Assembly: GCF_051020975.1 (NCBI RefSeq)
Contig: NC_135032.1
Coordinates: 8,742,001 to 8,806,000 of the forward strand
Length of the DNA: 64,000 nucleotides
Reading direction: 5' to 3'
DNA from: Osmia lignaria lignaria
Taxonomy: Eukaryota > Arthropoda > Insecta > Hymenoptera > Megachilidae
This document shows, piece by piece, positions 27,501-42,569 of the stretch. The notes under the pieces were generated by a model. It was given only the letters and a program-made list of their open reading frames with translations, searched no databases and was not told the DNA's origin. Numbering within the stretch: the stretch's first letter is position 1; every line of letters begins with the position of its first letter. Made by a program: the position numbers and the translations under genes.

Positions 27501-30240
27501 TAAGGATATTGTTATTAAATATACATTGATCTGTTGGAAGGAATCAGTATATTACATTATGTCCAACGGAGATATAGTAATAATGGCATTGTTTGTAAAT
27601 GTATATTACATATCTACTGTAGATATAGTACTAATGATATTGTTATTAAACGTACATTGATCTGTGGGAAGGAATCAGTATATTACATCATATCTAATGT
27701 AGATATGGCAATAATGATGTTGTTTTTAAATGTACATTACATATCTAATGTAGATATAGTACTAACGATAATGTTATTAAATGCATATTCATCTGTGGGA
27801 ACGAATAAGTATATTACTTCATATCTAATGTAGATATAGTACTAACGATAATGTTATTAAATGCATATTCATCTGTGGGAACGAATAAGTATATTACTTC
27901 ATATCTAATGTAGATATAGTAATAATGATATTGTTATTAAATGTACATTGATCTGTTGGAATGAATCAATATATTACATTATATCGAATGTAGATATAGT
28001 ACTAAGGATATTGTTATTAAATATACATTGATCTGTTGGAAGGAATCAGTATATTACATTATGTCCAACGGAGATATAGTAATAATGGCATTGTTTGTAA
28101 ATGTATATTACATATCTACTGTAGATATAGTACTAATGATATTGTTATTAAATGTACATTGATCTGTGGGAATGAATCAGTATATTACATTATATTCAAT
28201 GTAGATACAGTGCCAATGATATTGTTATTAAATGTACATTGATCTGTGGGAAGGAATCAGTATATTACATTATGTCCAACGGAGATATAATAATACTGGC
28301 ATTGTTTGTAAATGTATATTACATGTCTACTGTAGATATAGTACTAATGATACTGTTATTAAATGTACATTGATCTGTGGGAATGAATCAGCATATTACA
28401 TTATATTCAATGTAGATATAGTACCAATGATATTGTTATTAAATGTACATTGATGTGTGGGAAGGAATCAGTATATTACTATATATTCCAAGTAGATATA
28501 GTACCAATGATATTGTTATTAAATGCACATTGATCTGTGGGAAGGAATCAGTATATTACATTATGTCCAACGGAGACATAATAATACTGGCATTGTTTGT
28601 AAGTGTATATTACATATCTACTGTAGATATAGTACTAATGATATTGTTGATAAATCCACATTCATCTGTGGGAACGAATAACTATATTACATTATATCGA
28701 ATGTAGATATAGTACTAAGGATATTGTTATTGAATGTACATTGATTTGTGGGAATGAATCAGTATATTACATTATATTCAATGTAGATATAGTACCAATG
28801 ATATTGTTATTAAATGTACATTGATCTGTGGGAAGGAATCAGTATATTACATTATGTCCAAAGGAGATATAGTAATAATGGCATTGTTTGTAAATGTATA
28901 TTACATATCTACTGTAGATATAGTACTAATGATATTGTTATTATATGTACATTGATCTGTGGGAAGGAATCAGTATATTACATTATATCTAATGTAGATA
29001 TGGTAATAATGATATTGTTTTTAAATGTACATTACATATCTAATGCAGATATAGTACTAATGATAATGTTATTAAATGCATATTCATCTGTGGGAACGAA
29101 TAAGTATATTACATTATATCTAATGTAGATATAGTACTAATGATATTGTTATTAAATGTACATTGATCTCTGGGAAGGTATCAGTATATTGCATTATGTC
29201 CAACGGAGATATAGTAATAATGGCATTGTTTGTAAATGTATATTACATACCTACTGTAGATATAGTACTAATGATATTGTTATTAAATGTACGTTGATCT
29301 GTGGGAAGGAATCAGTATATTACATCATATCTAATGTAGATATGGTAATAATGATATTGTTTTTAAATGTACATTATATCTAATGTAGATATAGTACTAA
29401 TGACAATGTTATTAAATGCATATTCATCTGTGGGAACGAATAAGTATATTACATCATATCTAATGTAGATATAGTAGTAATGATATTGTTATTAAATGTA
29501 CATTGATCTGTTGGAATGAATCAATATATTACATTATATCGGATGTAGATATAGTACTAATGATACTGTTATTAAATGTACATTGATCTGAGGGAATGAA
29601 TCAGCATATTACATTATATTCAATGTAGATGTAGTACCAATGATATTGGTATTAAATGTACATTGATCTGTGGGAATGAATCAGTATATTAGATTATATT
29701 CAATGTAGATATAGTACCAATGATATTGTTACTAAATGTACATTGATCTGTGGGAAAGAATCAGTATATTACATTATATCTAATGTAGATATGGGAATAA
29801 TGATAATATTATTAAATGTTCATTACATATCTAATGTAGATATAGTACTAATGATATTGTTAATAAATACACATTCATCTGTGGGAACGAATAACTATAT
29901 TACATTATATCGAATGTAGATATAGTACTAATGATACTGTTATTAAATGTACATTGATCTGTGGGAATGAATCAGCATGTTACATTATATTCAATGTAGA
30001 TGTAGTACCAATGATATTGTTATTAACGGTACATTGATCTGTGGGAAAGAATCAGTATATTACATTATGTCCAACGGAGATATAGTAATAATGGCATTGT
30101 TTGTAAATGTATATTACATATCTACCGTAGATATAGTACTAATGATATTGTTATTAAATCTACATTGATCTGTGGGAATGGGTCTGTATATGACATTATA
30201 CCTAATGTAGACATAGCAATAATGATATTGTTATTAAATG
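24583..30240. repeat. Higher-order repeat block A4 (5658 bp)
   Basis: Matches A1 at offset 23,891 from 692 onward, so it includes the CCCTGGG region that A3 has lost. From 25536 it also matches A3 at offset 11,693, including the 502-bp segment and the 611-bp-skip hybrid monomer at 29659. Confidence 0.85.
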
Positions 30241-33019
30241 TACATTGATCTGTTGGAATGAATCAATATATTACATTATATCGAATGTAGATATAGTACT
30301 ACTGATACTGTTATTAAATGTACATTGATCTGAGGGAATGAATCAGCATATTACATTATATTCAATGTAGATGTAGTACCAATGATATTGTTATTAAATG
30401 CACATTGATCTGTGGGAATGAGTCTGTATATGACATTATACCTAATGTAGATATAGCAATAATGATATTGTTATTAAATGTACATTACATATCTAATGTA
30501 GATATAGTACTAATGATAATGTTATTAAATGCACATTCATCTGTGGGAACGAATAAGTATATTACATTATATCCAATGTAGATATAGTAATAATGATATT
30601 GTTATTAAATGTACATTGATGTGTTGGAATGAATCAATATATTACATTATCTCGAATGTAGATATAGTACTAATGATATTGTTATTAAATGTACATTGAT
30701 CTGTGGGAAGGAATCAGTATATTACATTATGTCCAACGGAGATATAATAATACTGGCATTGTTTGTAAATGTATATTACATGTCTACTGTAGATATAGTA
30801 CTAATGATACTGTTATTAAATGTACATTGATCTGTGGGAATGAATCAGCATATTACATTATATTCAATGTAGATATAGTACCAATGATATTGTTATTAAA
30901 TGTACATTGATGTGTGGGAAGGAATCAGTATATTACTATATATTCCATGTAGATATAGTACCAATGATATTGTTATTAAATGCACATTGATCTGTGGGAA
31001 GGAATCAGTATATTACATTATGTCCACCGGAGATATAGTAATAATGGCATTGTTTGTAAATGTATATTACATACCTACTGTAGATATAGTACTAATGATA
31101 TTGTTATTAAATGTACATTGATCTGTGGGAAGGAATCAGTATATTACATCATATCTAATGTAGATATGGTAATAATGATATTGTTTTTAAATGTACATTA
31201 CATATCTAATGTAGATATAGTACTAATGATAATGTTATTAAATGCATATTCATCTGTGGGAACGAATAAGTATATTACATCATATCTAATGTAGATATAG
31301 TAATAATGATATTGTTATTAAATGTACATTGATCTGTTGGAATGAATCAATATATTACATTATATCGAATGTAGATATAGTACTAATGATACTGTTATTA
31401 AATGTACATTGATCTGAGGGAATGAATCAGCATATTACATTGTATTCAATGTAGATGTAGTACCAATGGTATTGGTATTAAATGTACATTGATCTATGGG
31501 AATGAGTCTGTATATGACATTATACCTAATGTAGATATAGCAATAATGATATTGTAATTAAATGTACATTGACCTGTGGGAATGAATCATTCTATTAGAT
31601 TATATCGAATGTAGATATAGTACTAATGATATTGTTATTAAATGTACATTGATCTGTGGGAAGGAATCAGCATATTACATTGTATTCAATGTAGATATAG
31701 TACCAATGATGATGTTATTAAATGTACATTGATCTGTGGAAAGGAATCAGTATATTACATTATGTCCAACGGAGATATAATAATACTGGCACTGTTTGTA
31801 AATGTATATTACATGTCTACTGTAGATATAGTACTAATGATACTGTTATTAAATGTACATTGATGTGTGGGAATGAATCAGCATATTACATAATATTCAA
31901 TGTAGATATAGTACCAATGATATTGTTATTAAATGTACATTGATGTGTGGGAAGGAATCACTATATTACTATATATTCCATGTAGATATAGTACCAATGA
32001 TATTGTTATTAAATGTACATTGATCTGTGGGAAGGAATCAGTATATTACATTATGTCCAACGGAGATATAGTAATAATGGCATTGTTTGTAAATGTATAT
32101 GACTTATCTACCGTAGATATAGTACTAATGATATTGTTATTAAATGTACATTGATCTGTGGGAATGAGTCTGTATATGACATTATACCTAATGTAGATAT
32201 AGCAATAATGATATTGTTATTAAATGTACATTGATCGGTGGGAATGAATCAGTATATTACATTATATCTAATGTAGATATGGTAATAATGATATTGTTAT
32301 TAAATGTACATTACATATCTAATGTAGATATAGTACTAATGATATTGTTAATAAATACAGATTCATCTGTGGGAACGAATAACTATATTACATTATATCG
32401 AATGTAGATATAGTACTAAGGATATTGTTATTAAATATACATTGAACTGTTGGAAGGAATCAGTATATTACATTATGTCCAACGGAGATATAATAATACT
32501 GGCATTGTTTGTAAATGTATATTACATGTCTACTGTAGATATAGTACTAATGATACTGTTATTGAATGTACATTGATCTGTGGGAATGAATCAGCATATT
32601 ACATTATATTCAATGTAGATATAGTACCAATGATATTGTTATTAAATGTACATTGATGTGTGGGAAGGAATCAGTGTATTACTATATATTCCATGTAGAT
32701 ATAGTACCAATGATATTGTTATTAAATGCACATTGATCTGTGGGAAGGAATCAGTATATTACATTATGTCCAACGGAGACATAATAAAACTGGCATTGTT
32801 TGTAAATGTATATTACATATCTACTGTAGATATAGTACTAATGATATTGTTATTAAATGTACATTGACCTGTGGGAAGGAATCAGTATATTACATCATAT
32901 CTAATGTAGATATAGTAATAATGATATTGTTATTAAATGTACATTGATCTGTTGGAATGAATCAATATATTACATTATATCGAATGTAGATATAGTACTA
33001 ATGATACTGTTATTAAATG
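30241..33019. repeat. Higher-order repeat block B2 (2779 bp)
   Basis: Copy of B1 at offset 11,693 over its full length with no length change. Few base differences are visible, for example CAGTGTATTAC near 32673 against CAGTATATTAC in B1. Confidence 0.87.
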
Positions 33020-35875
33020 TACATTGATCTGAGGGAATGAATCAGCATATTACATTATATTCAATGTAGATGTAGTACCAATGATATTGGTATTAAATGT
33101 ACATTGATATGTGGGAATGAGTCTGTATATGACATTATAGCTAATGTAGATATAGCAATAATGATATTGTTATTAAATGTACATTGATCGGTGGGAATGA
33201 ATCAATCTATTACATTATATCGAATGTAGATATAGTACTAACGATATTGTTATTAAATGTACATTGATCTGTGGGAATGAATCAGTATATTAGATTATAT
33301 TCAATGTAGATATAGTACCAATGATATTGTTATTAAATGTACATTGATCTGTGGGAAAGAATCAGTATATTACATTATATCTAATGTAGATATGGTAATA
33401 ATGATATTGTTATTAAATGTACATTACATATCTAATGTAGATATAGTACTAATGATATTGTTAATAAATACACATTCATCTGTGGGAACGAATAACTATA
33501 TTACATTATATCGAATGTGGATATAGTACTGAGGATATTGTTATTATATATACATTGATCTGTGGGAATGAATCAGCATATTACATTATATTCAATGTAG
33601 ATGTAGTACCAATGATATTGTTATTAAATGTACATTGATCTGTGGGAATGAGTCTGTATATGACATTATGCCTAATGTAGATATAGTAATAATGATATTG
33701 TTATTAAATGTACATTGATCTGTTGGAATGAATCAATATATTACATTATATCGAATGTAGATATAGTACTAATGATATTGTTATTAAATGTACATTGATC
33801 TGTGGGAAGGAATCAGTATATTACATTATGTCCAACGGAGATATAGTAATAATGGCATTGTTTGTAAATGCATATTACTTATCTACCGTAGATATAGTAC
33901 TAATGATATTGTTATTAAATGTACATTGATCTGTGGGAATGAGTCTGTATATGACATTATACCTAATGTAGATATAGCAATAATGATATTGTTATTAAAT
34001 GTACATTGATCTGTGGGAATGAATCAGTATATTAGATTATATTCAATGTAGATATAGTACCAATGATATTGTTATTAAATGTACATTGATCTGTGGGAAG
34101 GAATCAGTATATTACATTATATCTAATGTAGATATGATAATAATGATATTGTTATTAAATGTACATTACATATCTAATGTAGATATAGTACTAATGATAT
34201 TGTTAATTAATACACATTCATCTGTGGGAACGAATAACTATATTACATTATATCGAATGTAGATATAGTACTAAGGATATTGTTATTGAATGTACATTGA
34301 TCTGTGGGAATGAATCAGTATATTACATTATATTCAATGTAGATATAGTACCAATGATATTGTTATTAAATGTGCATTGATCTGTGGGAAGGAATCAGTA
34401 TATTACATTATGTCTAATGTAGATATGGTAATAATGATATTGTTATTAAATGTACATTGATCGGTGGGAATGAATCAATCCATTACATTATATCGAATGT
34501 AGATATGGTACTAATGATATTGTTATTAAATGTACATTGATGGTTGGGAAGGAATCAGTATATTACTATATTTTCCATGTAGATATAGTACCAATGATAT
34601 TGTTATTAAATGTACATTGATGAGTGGGAAGGAATCAGTATATTACATTATGTCCAACGGAGATATAACAATACTGGCATTGTTTGTAAATGTATATTAC
34701 ATGTCTACTGTAGATATAGTACTAATGATACTGTTATTAAATGTACATTGATCTGTGGGAATGAATCAGCATATTACATTATATTCAATGTAGATATAGT
34801 ACCAATGATATTGTTATTAAATGTACATTGATGTGTGGGAAGGAATCAGTATATTACTACATATTCCATGTAGATATAGTACCAATGATATTGTTATTAA
34901 ATGCACATTGATCTGTGGGAAGGAATCAGTATATTACATTATGTCCAACGGAGACATAATAATACTGGCATTGTTTGCAAATGTATATTACATATCTACT
35001 GTAGATATAGTACTAGGATATTGTTAATAAATACACATTCATCTGTGGGAACGAATAACTATATTACATTATATCGAATGTAGATATAGTATTAAGGATA
35101 TTATTATTCAATGTACATTGATCTGTGGGAATGAATCAGTATATTACATTATGTCCAAAGGAGATATAGTAATAATGGCATTGTTTGTAAATGTATATTA
35201 CATATCTACTGTAGATATAGTACTAATGATATTGTTATTATATGTACATTGATCTGTGGGAAGGAATCAGTATATTACATTATATCTAATGTAGATATGG
35301 TAATAATGATATTGTTTTTAAATGTACATTACATATCTAATGCAGATATAGTACTAATGATAATGTTATTAAATGCATATTCATCTGTGGGAACGAATAA
35401 GTATATTACATTATATCTAATGTAGATATAGTACTAATGATATTGTTATTAAATGTACATTGATCTCTGGGAAGGTATCAGTATATTGCATTATGTCCAA
35501 CGGAGATATAGTAATAATGGCATTGTTTGTAAATGTATATTACATACCTACTGTAGATATAGTACTAATGATATTGTTATTAAATGTACGTTGATCTGTG
35601 GGAAGGAATCAGTATATTACATCATATCTAATGTAGATATGGTAATAATGATATTGTTTTTAAATGTACATTATATCTAATGTAGATATAGTACTAATGA
35701 CAATGTTATTAAATGCATATTCATCTGTGGGAACGAATAAGTATATTACATCATATCTAATGTAGATATAGTAGTAATGATATTGTTATTAAATGTACAT
35801 TGATCTGTTGGAATGAATCAATATATTACATTATATCGGATGTAGATATAGTACTAATGATACTGTTATTAAATG
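33020..35875. repeat. Higher-order repeat unit C3 (2856 bp)
   Basis: Same order as C1 plus an extra 211 bp (80+51+80) at 34613-34823, which includes a GAGTGGG class d monomer, an S1 and a class a monomer. The TATATTTTCC word in the monomer before it is shared with C6 (44083), so C3 and C6 are close relatives. Confidence 0.86.
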
Positions 35876-36537
35876 TACATTGATCTGAGGGAATGAATCA
35901 GCATATTACATTATATTCAATGTAGATGTAGTACCAATGATATTGGTATTAAATGTACATTGATCTGTGGGAATGAATCAGTATATTAGATTATATTCAA
36001 TGTAGATATAGTACCAATGATATTGTTACTAAATGTACATTGATCTGTGGGAAAGAATCAGTATATTACATTATATCTAATGTAGATATGGGAATAATGA
36101 TAATATTATTAAATGTTCATTACATATCTAATGTAGATATAGTACTAATGATATTGTTAATAAATACACATTCATCTGTGGGAACGAATAACTATATTAC
36201 ATTATATCGAATGTAGATATAGTACTAATGATACTGTTATTAAATGTACATTGATCTGTGGGAATGAATCAGCATGTTACATTATATTCAATGTAGATGT
36301 AGTACCAATGATATTGTTATTAACGGTACATTGATCTGTGGGAAAGAATCAGTATATTACATTATGTCCAACGGAGATATAGTAATAATGGCATTGTTTG
36401 TAAATGTATATTACATATCTACCGTAGATATAGTACTAATGATATTGTTATTAAATCTACATTGATCTGTGGGAATGGGTCTGTATATGACATTATACCT
36501 AATGTAGACATAGCAATAATGATATTGTTATTAAATG
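35876..36537. repeat. A5 tail: last 662 bp of an A block
   Basis: Matches A3 17886-18547 at offset 17,990 and the A4 tail at offset 6297. It joins C3 directly to B3, so most of an A block is absent here. Confidence 0.85.
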
Positions 36538-38312
36538 TACATTGATCTGTTGGAATGAATCAATATATTACATTATATCGAATGTAGATATAGTACTACT
36601 GATACTGTTATTAAATGTACATTGATCTGAGGGAATGAATCAGCATATTACATTATATTCAATGTAGATGTAGTACCAATGATATTGTTATTAAATGTAC
36701 ATTGATCTGTGGGAATGAGTCTGTATATGACATTATACCTAATGTAGATATAGCAATAATGATATTGTTATTAAATGTACATTACATATCTAATGTAGAT
36801 ATAGTACTAATGATAATGTTATTAAATGCACATTCATCTGTGGGAACGAATAAGTATATTACATTATATCCAATGTAGATATAGTAATAATGATATTGTT
36901 ATTAAATGTACATTGATGTGTTGGAATGAATCAATATATTACATTATCTCGAATGTAGATATAGTACTAATGATATTGTTATTAAATGTACATTGATCTG
37001 TGGGAAGGAATCAGTATATTACATTATGTCCAACGGAGATATAATAATACTGGCATTGTTTGTAAATGTATATTACATGTCTACTGTAGATATAGTACTA
37101 ATGATACTGTTATTAAATGTACATTGATCTGTGGGAATGAATCAGCATATTACATTATATTCAATGTAGATATAGTACCAATGATATTGTTATTAAATGT
37201 ACATTGATGTGTGGGAAGGAATCAGTATATTACTATATATTCCATGTAGATATAGTACCAATGATATTGTTATTAAATGCACATTGATCTGTGGGAAGGA
37301 ATCAGTATATTACATTATGTCCACCGGAGATATAGTAATAATGGCATTGTTTGTAAATGTATATTACATACCTACTGTAGATATAGTACTAATGATATTG
37401 TTATTAAATGTACATTGATCTGTGGGAAGGAATCAGTATATTACATCATATCTAATGTAGATATGGTAATAATGATATTGTTTTTAAATGTACATTACAT
37501 ATCTAATGTAGATATAGTACTAATGATAATGTTATTAAATGCATATTCATCTGTGGGAACGAATAAGTATATTACATCATATCTAATGTAGATATAGTAA
37601 TAATGATATTGTTATTAAATGTACATTGATCTGTTGGAATGAATCAATATATTACATTATATCGAATGTAGATATAGTACTAATGATACTGTTATTAAAT
37701 GTACATTGATCTGAGGGAATGAATCAGCATATTACATTGTATTCAATGTAGATGTAGTACCAATGGTATTGGTATTAAATGTACATTGATCTATGGGAAT
37801 GAGTCTGTATATGACATTATACCTAATGTAGATATAGCAATAATGATATTGTAATTAAATGTACATTGACCTGTGGGAATGAATCATTCTATTAGATTAT
37901 ATCGAATGTAGATATAGTACTAATGATATTGTTATTAAATGTACATTGATCTGTGGGAAGGAATCAGCATATTACATTGTATTCAATGTAGATATAGTAC
38001 CAATGATGATGTTATTAAATGTACATTGATCTGTGGGAAGGAATCAGTATAGTACATTATGTCCAACGGAGACATAATAAAACTGGCATTGTTTGTAAAT
38101 GTATATTACATATCTACTGTAGATATAGTACTAATGATATTGTTATTAAATGTACATTGACCTGTGGGAAGGAATCAGTATATTACATCATATCTAATGT
38201 AGATATAGTAATAATGATATTGTTATTAAATGTACATTGATCTGTTGGAATGAATCAATATATTACATTATATCGAATGTAGATATAGTACTAATGATAC
38301 TGTTATTAAATG
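36538..38312. repeat. Shortened block B3 (1775 bp)
   Basis: Matches B1 at offset 17,990 to about 38018, then jumps 1004 bp and continues at offset 16,986. The junction lies in one class d monomer (38022-38101), which joins the context of 20032 to the CATAATAAAACTGG end of 21036. The 1004 bp lost equals 10 full and 4 short monomers. Confidence 0.85.
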
Positions 38313-39924
38313 TACATTGATCTGAGGGAATGAATCAGCATATTAGATTATATTCAATGTAGATGTAGTACCAATGATATTGGTATTAAATGTACATTGA
38401 TATGTGGGAATGAGTCTGTATATGACATTATAGCTAATGTAGATATAGCAATAATGATATTGTTATTAAATGTACATTGATCGGTGGGAATGAATCAATC
38501 TATTACATTATATCGAATGTAGATATAGTACTAAGGATATTGTTATTGAATGTACATTGATCTGTGGGAATGAATCAGTATATTACATTATATTCAATGT
38601 AGATATAGTACCAATGATATTGTTATTAAATGTGCATTGATCTGTGGGAAGGAATCAGTATATTACATTATGTCTAATGTAGATATGGTAATAATGATAT
38701 TGTTATTAAATGTACATTGATCGGTGGGAATGAATCAATCCATTACATTATATCGAATGTAGATATGGTACTAATGATATTGTTATTAAATGTACATTGA
38801 TGGTTGGGAAGGAATCAGTATATTACTATATATTCCATGTAGATATAGTACCAATGATATTGTTATTAAATGTACATTGATGTGTGGGAAGGAATCAGTA
38901 TATTACTACATATTCCATGTAGATATAGTACCAATGATATTGTTATTAAATGCACATTGGTCTGTGGGAAGGAATCAGTATATTACATTATGTCCAACGG
39001 AGACATAATAATACTGGCATTGTTTGTAAATGTATATTACATATCTACTGTAGATATAGTACTAGGATATTGTTAATAAATACACATTCATCTATGGGAA
39101 CGAATAACTATATTACATTATATCGAATGTAGATATAGTATTAAGGATATTATTATTGAATGTACATTGATCTGTGGGAATGAATCAGTATATTACATTA
39201 TGTCCAAAGGAGATATAGTAATAATGGCATTGTTTGTAAATGTATATTACATATCTACTGTAGATATAGTACTAATGATATTGTTATTATATGTACATTG
39301 ATCTGTGGGAAGGAATCAGTATATTACATTATATCTAATGTAGATATGGTAATAATGATATTGTTTTTAAATGTACATTACATATCTAATGCAGATATAG
39401 TACTAATGATAATGTTATTAAATGCATATTCATCTGTGGGAACGAATAAGTATATTACATTATATCTAATGTAGATATAGTACTAATGATATTGTTATTA
39501 AATGTACATTGATCTCTGGGAAGGTATCAGTATATTGCATTATGTCCAACGGAGATATAGTAATAATGGCATTGTTTGTAAATGTATATTACATACCTAC
39601 TGTAGATATAGTACTAATGATATTGTTATTAAATGTACGTTGATCTGTGGGAAGGAATCAGTATATTACATCATATCTAATGTAGATATGGTAATAATGA
39701 TATTGTTTTTAAATGTACATTATATCTAATGTAGATATAGTACTAATGACAATGTTATTAAATGCATATTCATCTGTGGGAACGAATAAGTATATTACAT
39801 CATATCTAATGTAGATATAGTAGTAATGATATTGTTATTAAATGTACATTGATCTGTTGGAATGAATCAATATATTACATTATATCGGATGTAGATATAG
39901 TACTAATGATACTGTTATTAAATG
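38313..39924. repeat. Shortened C unit, C4 (1612 bp)
   Basis: Starts like C1, but the third monomer (38473-38552) is a hybrid of the CGGTGGG monomer and the GTACTAAGGATATTG end of the 22520 monomer. The 1033 bp lost equals 11 full and 3 short monomers. The remainder matches C1 at offset 15,953. Confidence 0.85.
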
Positions 39925-42569
39925 TACATTGATCTGAGGGAATGAATCAGCATATTACATTATATTCAATGTAGATGTAGTACCAATGATATTGGTATTA
40001 AATGTACATTGATCTGTGGGAATGAGTCTGTATATGACATTATACCTAATGTAGATATAGCAATAATGATATTGTTATTAAATGTACATTGATCGGTGGG
40101 AATGAATCAATCTATTACATTATATCGAATGTAGATATAGTACTAACGATATTGTTATTAAATGTACATTGATCTGTGGGAATGAATCAGTATATTAGAT
40201 TATATTCAATGTAGATATAGTACCAATGATATTGTTATTAAATGTACATTGATCTGTGGGAAAGAATCAGTATATTACATTATATCTAATGTAGATATGG
40301 TAATAATGATATTGTTATTAAATGTACATTACATATCTAATGTAGATATAGTACTAATGATATTGTTAATAAATACACATTCATCTGTGGGAACGAATAA
40401 CTATATTACATTATATCGAATGTGGATATAGTACTGAGGATATTGTTATTATATATACATTGATCTGTGGGAATGAATCAGCATATTACATTATATTCAA
40501 TGTAGATGTAGTACCAATGATATTGTTATTAAATGTACATTGATCTGTGGGAATGAGTCTGTATATGACATTATGCCTAATGTAGATATAGTAATAATGA
40601 TATTGTTATTAAATGTACATTGATCTGTTGGAATGAATCAATATATTACATTATATCGAATGTAGATATAGTACTAATGATATTGTTATTAAATGTACAT
40701 TGATCTGTGGGAAGGAATCAGTATATTACATTATGTCCAACGGAGATATAGTAATAATGGCATTGTTTGTAAATGCATATTACTTATCTACCGTAGATAT
40801 AGTACTAATGATATTGTTATTAAATGTACATTGATCTGTGGGAATGAGTCTGTATATGACATTATACCTAATGTAGATATAGCAATAATGATATTGTTAT
40901 TAAATGTACATTGATCTGTGGGAATGAATCAGTATATTAGATTATATTCAATGTAGATATAGTACCAATGATATTGTTATTAAATGTACATTGATCTGTG
41001 GGAAGGAATCAGTATATTACATTATATCTAATGTAGATATGATAATAATGATATTGTTATTAAATGTACATTACATATCTAATGTAGATATAGTACTAAT
41101 GATATTGTTAATTAATACACATTCATCTGTGGGAACGAATAGCTATATTACATTATATCGAATGTAGATATAGTACTAAGGATATTGTTATTGAATGTAC
41201 ATTGATCTGTGGGAATGAATCAGTATATTACATTATATTCAATGTAGATATAGTACCAATGATATTGTTATTAAATGTGCATTGATCTGTGGGAAGGAAT
41301 CAGTATATTACATTATGTCTAATGTAGATATGGTAATAATGATATTGTTATTAAATGTACATTGATCGGTGGGAATGAATCAATCCATTACATTATATCG
41401 AATGTAGATATGGTACTAATGATATTGTTATTAAATGTACATTGATGGTTGGGAAGGAATCAGTATATTACTATATATTCCATGTAGATATAGTACCAAT
41501 GATATTGTTATTAAATGTACATTGATGTGTGGGAAGGAATCAGTATATTACTACATATTCCATGTAGATATAGTACCAATGATATTGTTATTAAATGCAC
41601 ATTGGTCTGTGGGAAGGAATCAGTATATTACATTATGTCCAACGGAGACATAATAATACTGGCATTGTTTGTAAATGTATATTACATATCTACTGTAGAT
41701 ATAGTACTAGGATATTGTTAATAAATACACATTCATCTGTGGGAACGAATAACTATATTACATTATATCGAATGTAGATATAGTATTAAGGATATTATTA
41801 TTGAATGTACATTGATCTGTGGGAATGAATCAGTATATTACATTATGTCCAAAGGAGATATAGTAATAATGGCATTGTTTGTAAATGTATATTACATATC
41901 TACTGTAGATATAGTACTAATGATATTGTTATTATATGTACATTGATCTGTGGGAAGGAATCAGTATATTACATTATATCTAATGTAGATATGGTAATAA
42001 TGATATTGTTTTTAAATGTACATTACATATCTAATGCAGATATAGTACTAATGATAATGTTATTAAATGCATATTCATCTGTGGGAACGAATAAGTATAT
42101 TACATTATATCTAATGTAGATATAGTACTAATGATATTGTTATTAAATGTACATTGATCTCTGGGAAGGTATCAGTATATTGCATTATGTCCAACGGAGA
42201 TATAGTAATAATGGCATTGTTTGTAAATGTATATTACATACCTACTGTAGATATAGTACTAATGATATTGTTATTAAATGTACGTTGATCTGTGGGAAGG
42301 AATCAGTATATTACATCATATCTAATGTAGATATGGTAATAATGATATTGTTTTTAAATGTACATTATATCTAATGTAGATATAGTACTAATGACAATGT
42401 TATTAAATGCATATTCATCTGTGGGAACGAATAAGTATATTACATCATATCTAATGTAGATATAGTAGTAATGATATTGTTATTAAATGTACATTGATCT
42501 GTTGGAATGAATCAATATATTACATTATATCGGATGTAGATATAGTACTAATGATACTGTTATTAAATG
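39925..42569. repeat. Higher-order repeat unit C5 (2645 bp)
   Basis: A full-length C unit, the same 2645 bp as C1, including the 50-bp (41678) and 49-bp (42361) length mutants. A visible private change is GAATAGCTATATT near 41137. Confidence 0.88.

Noticed and set aside
25536..34612. Whole-segment duplication as an assembly artefact
   Set aside because: Not fully excluded, but scattered base differences and the 211-bp change in C3 near 34613 mean that the copies are not identical, which argues for real duplication.
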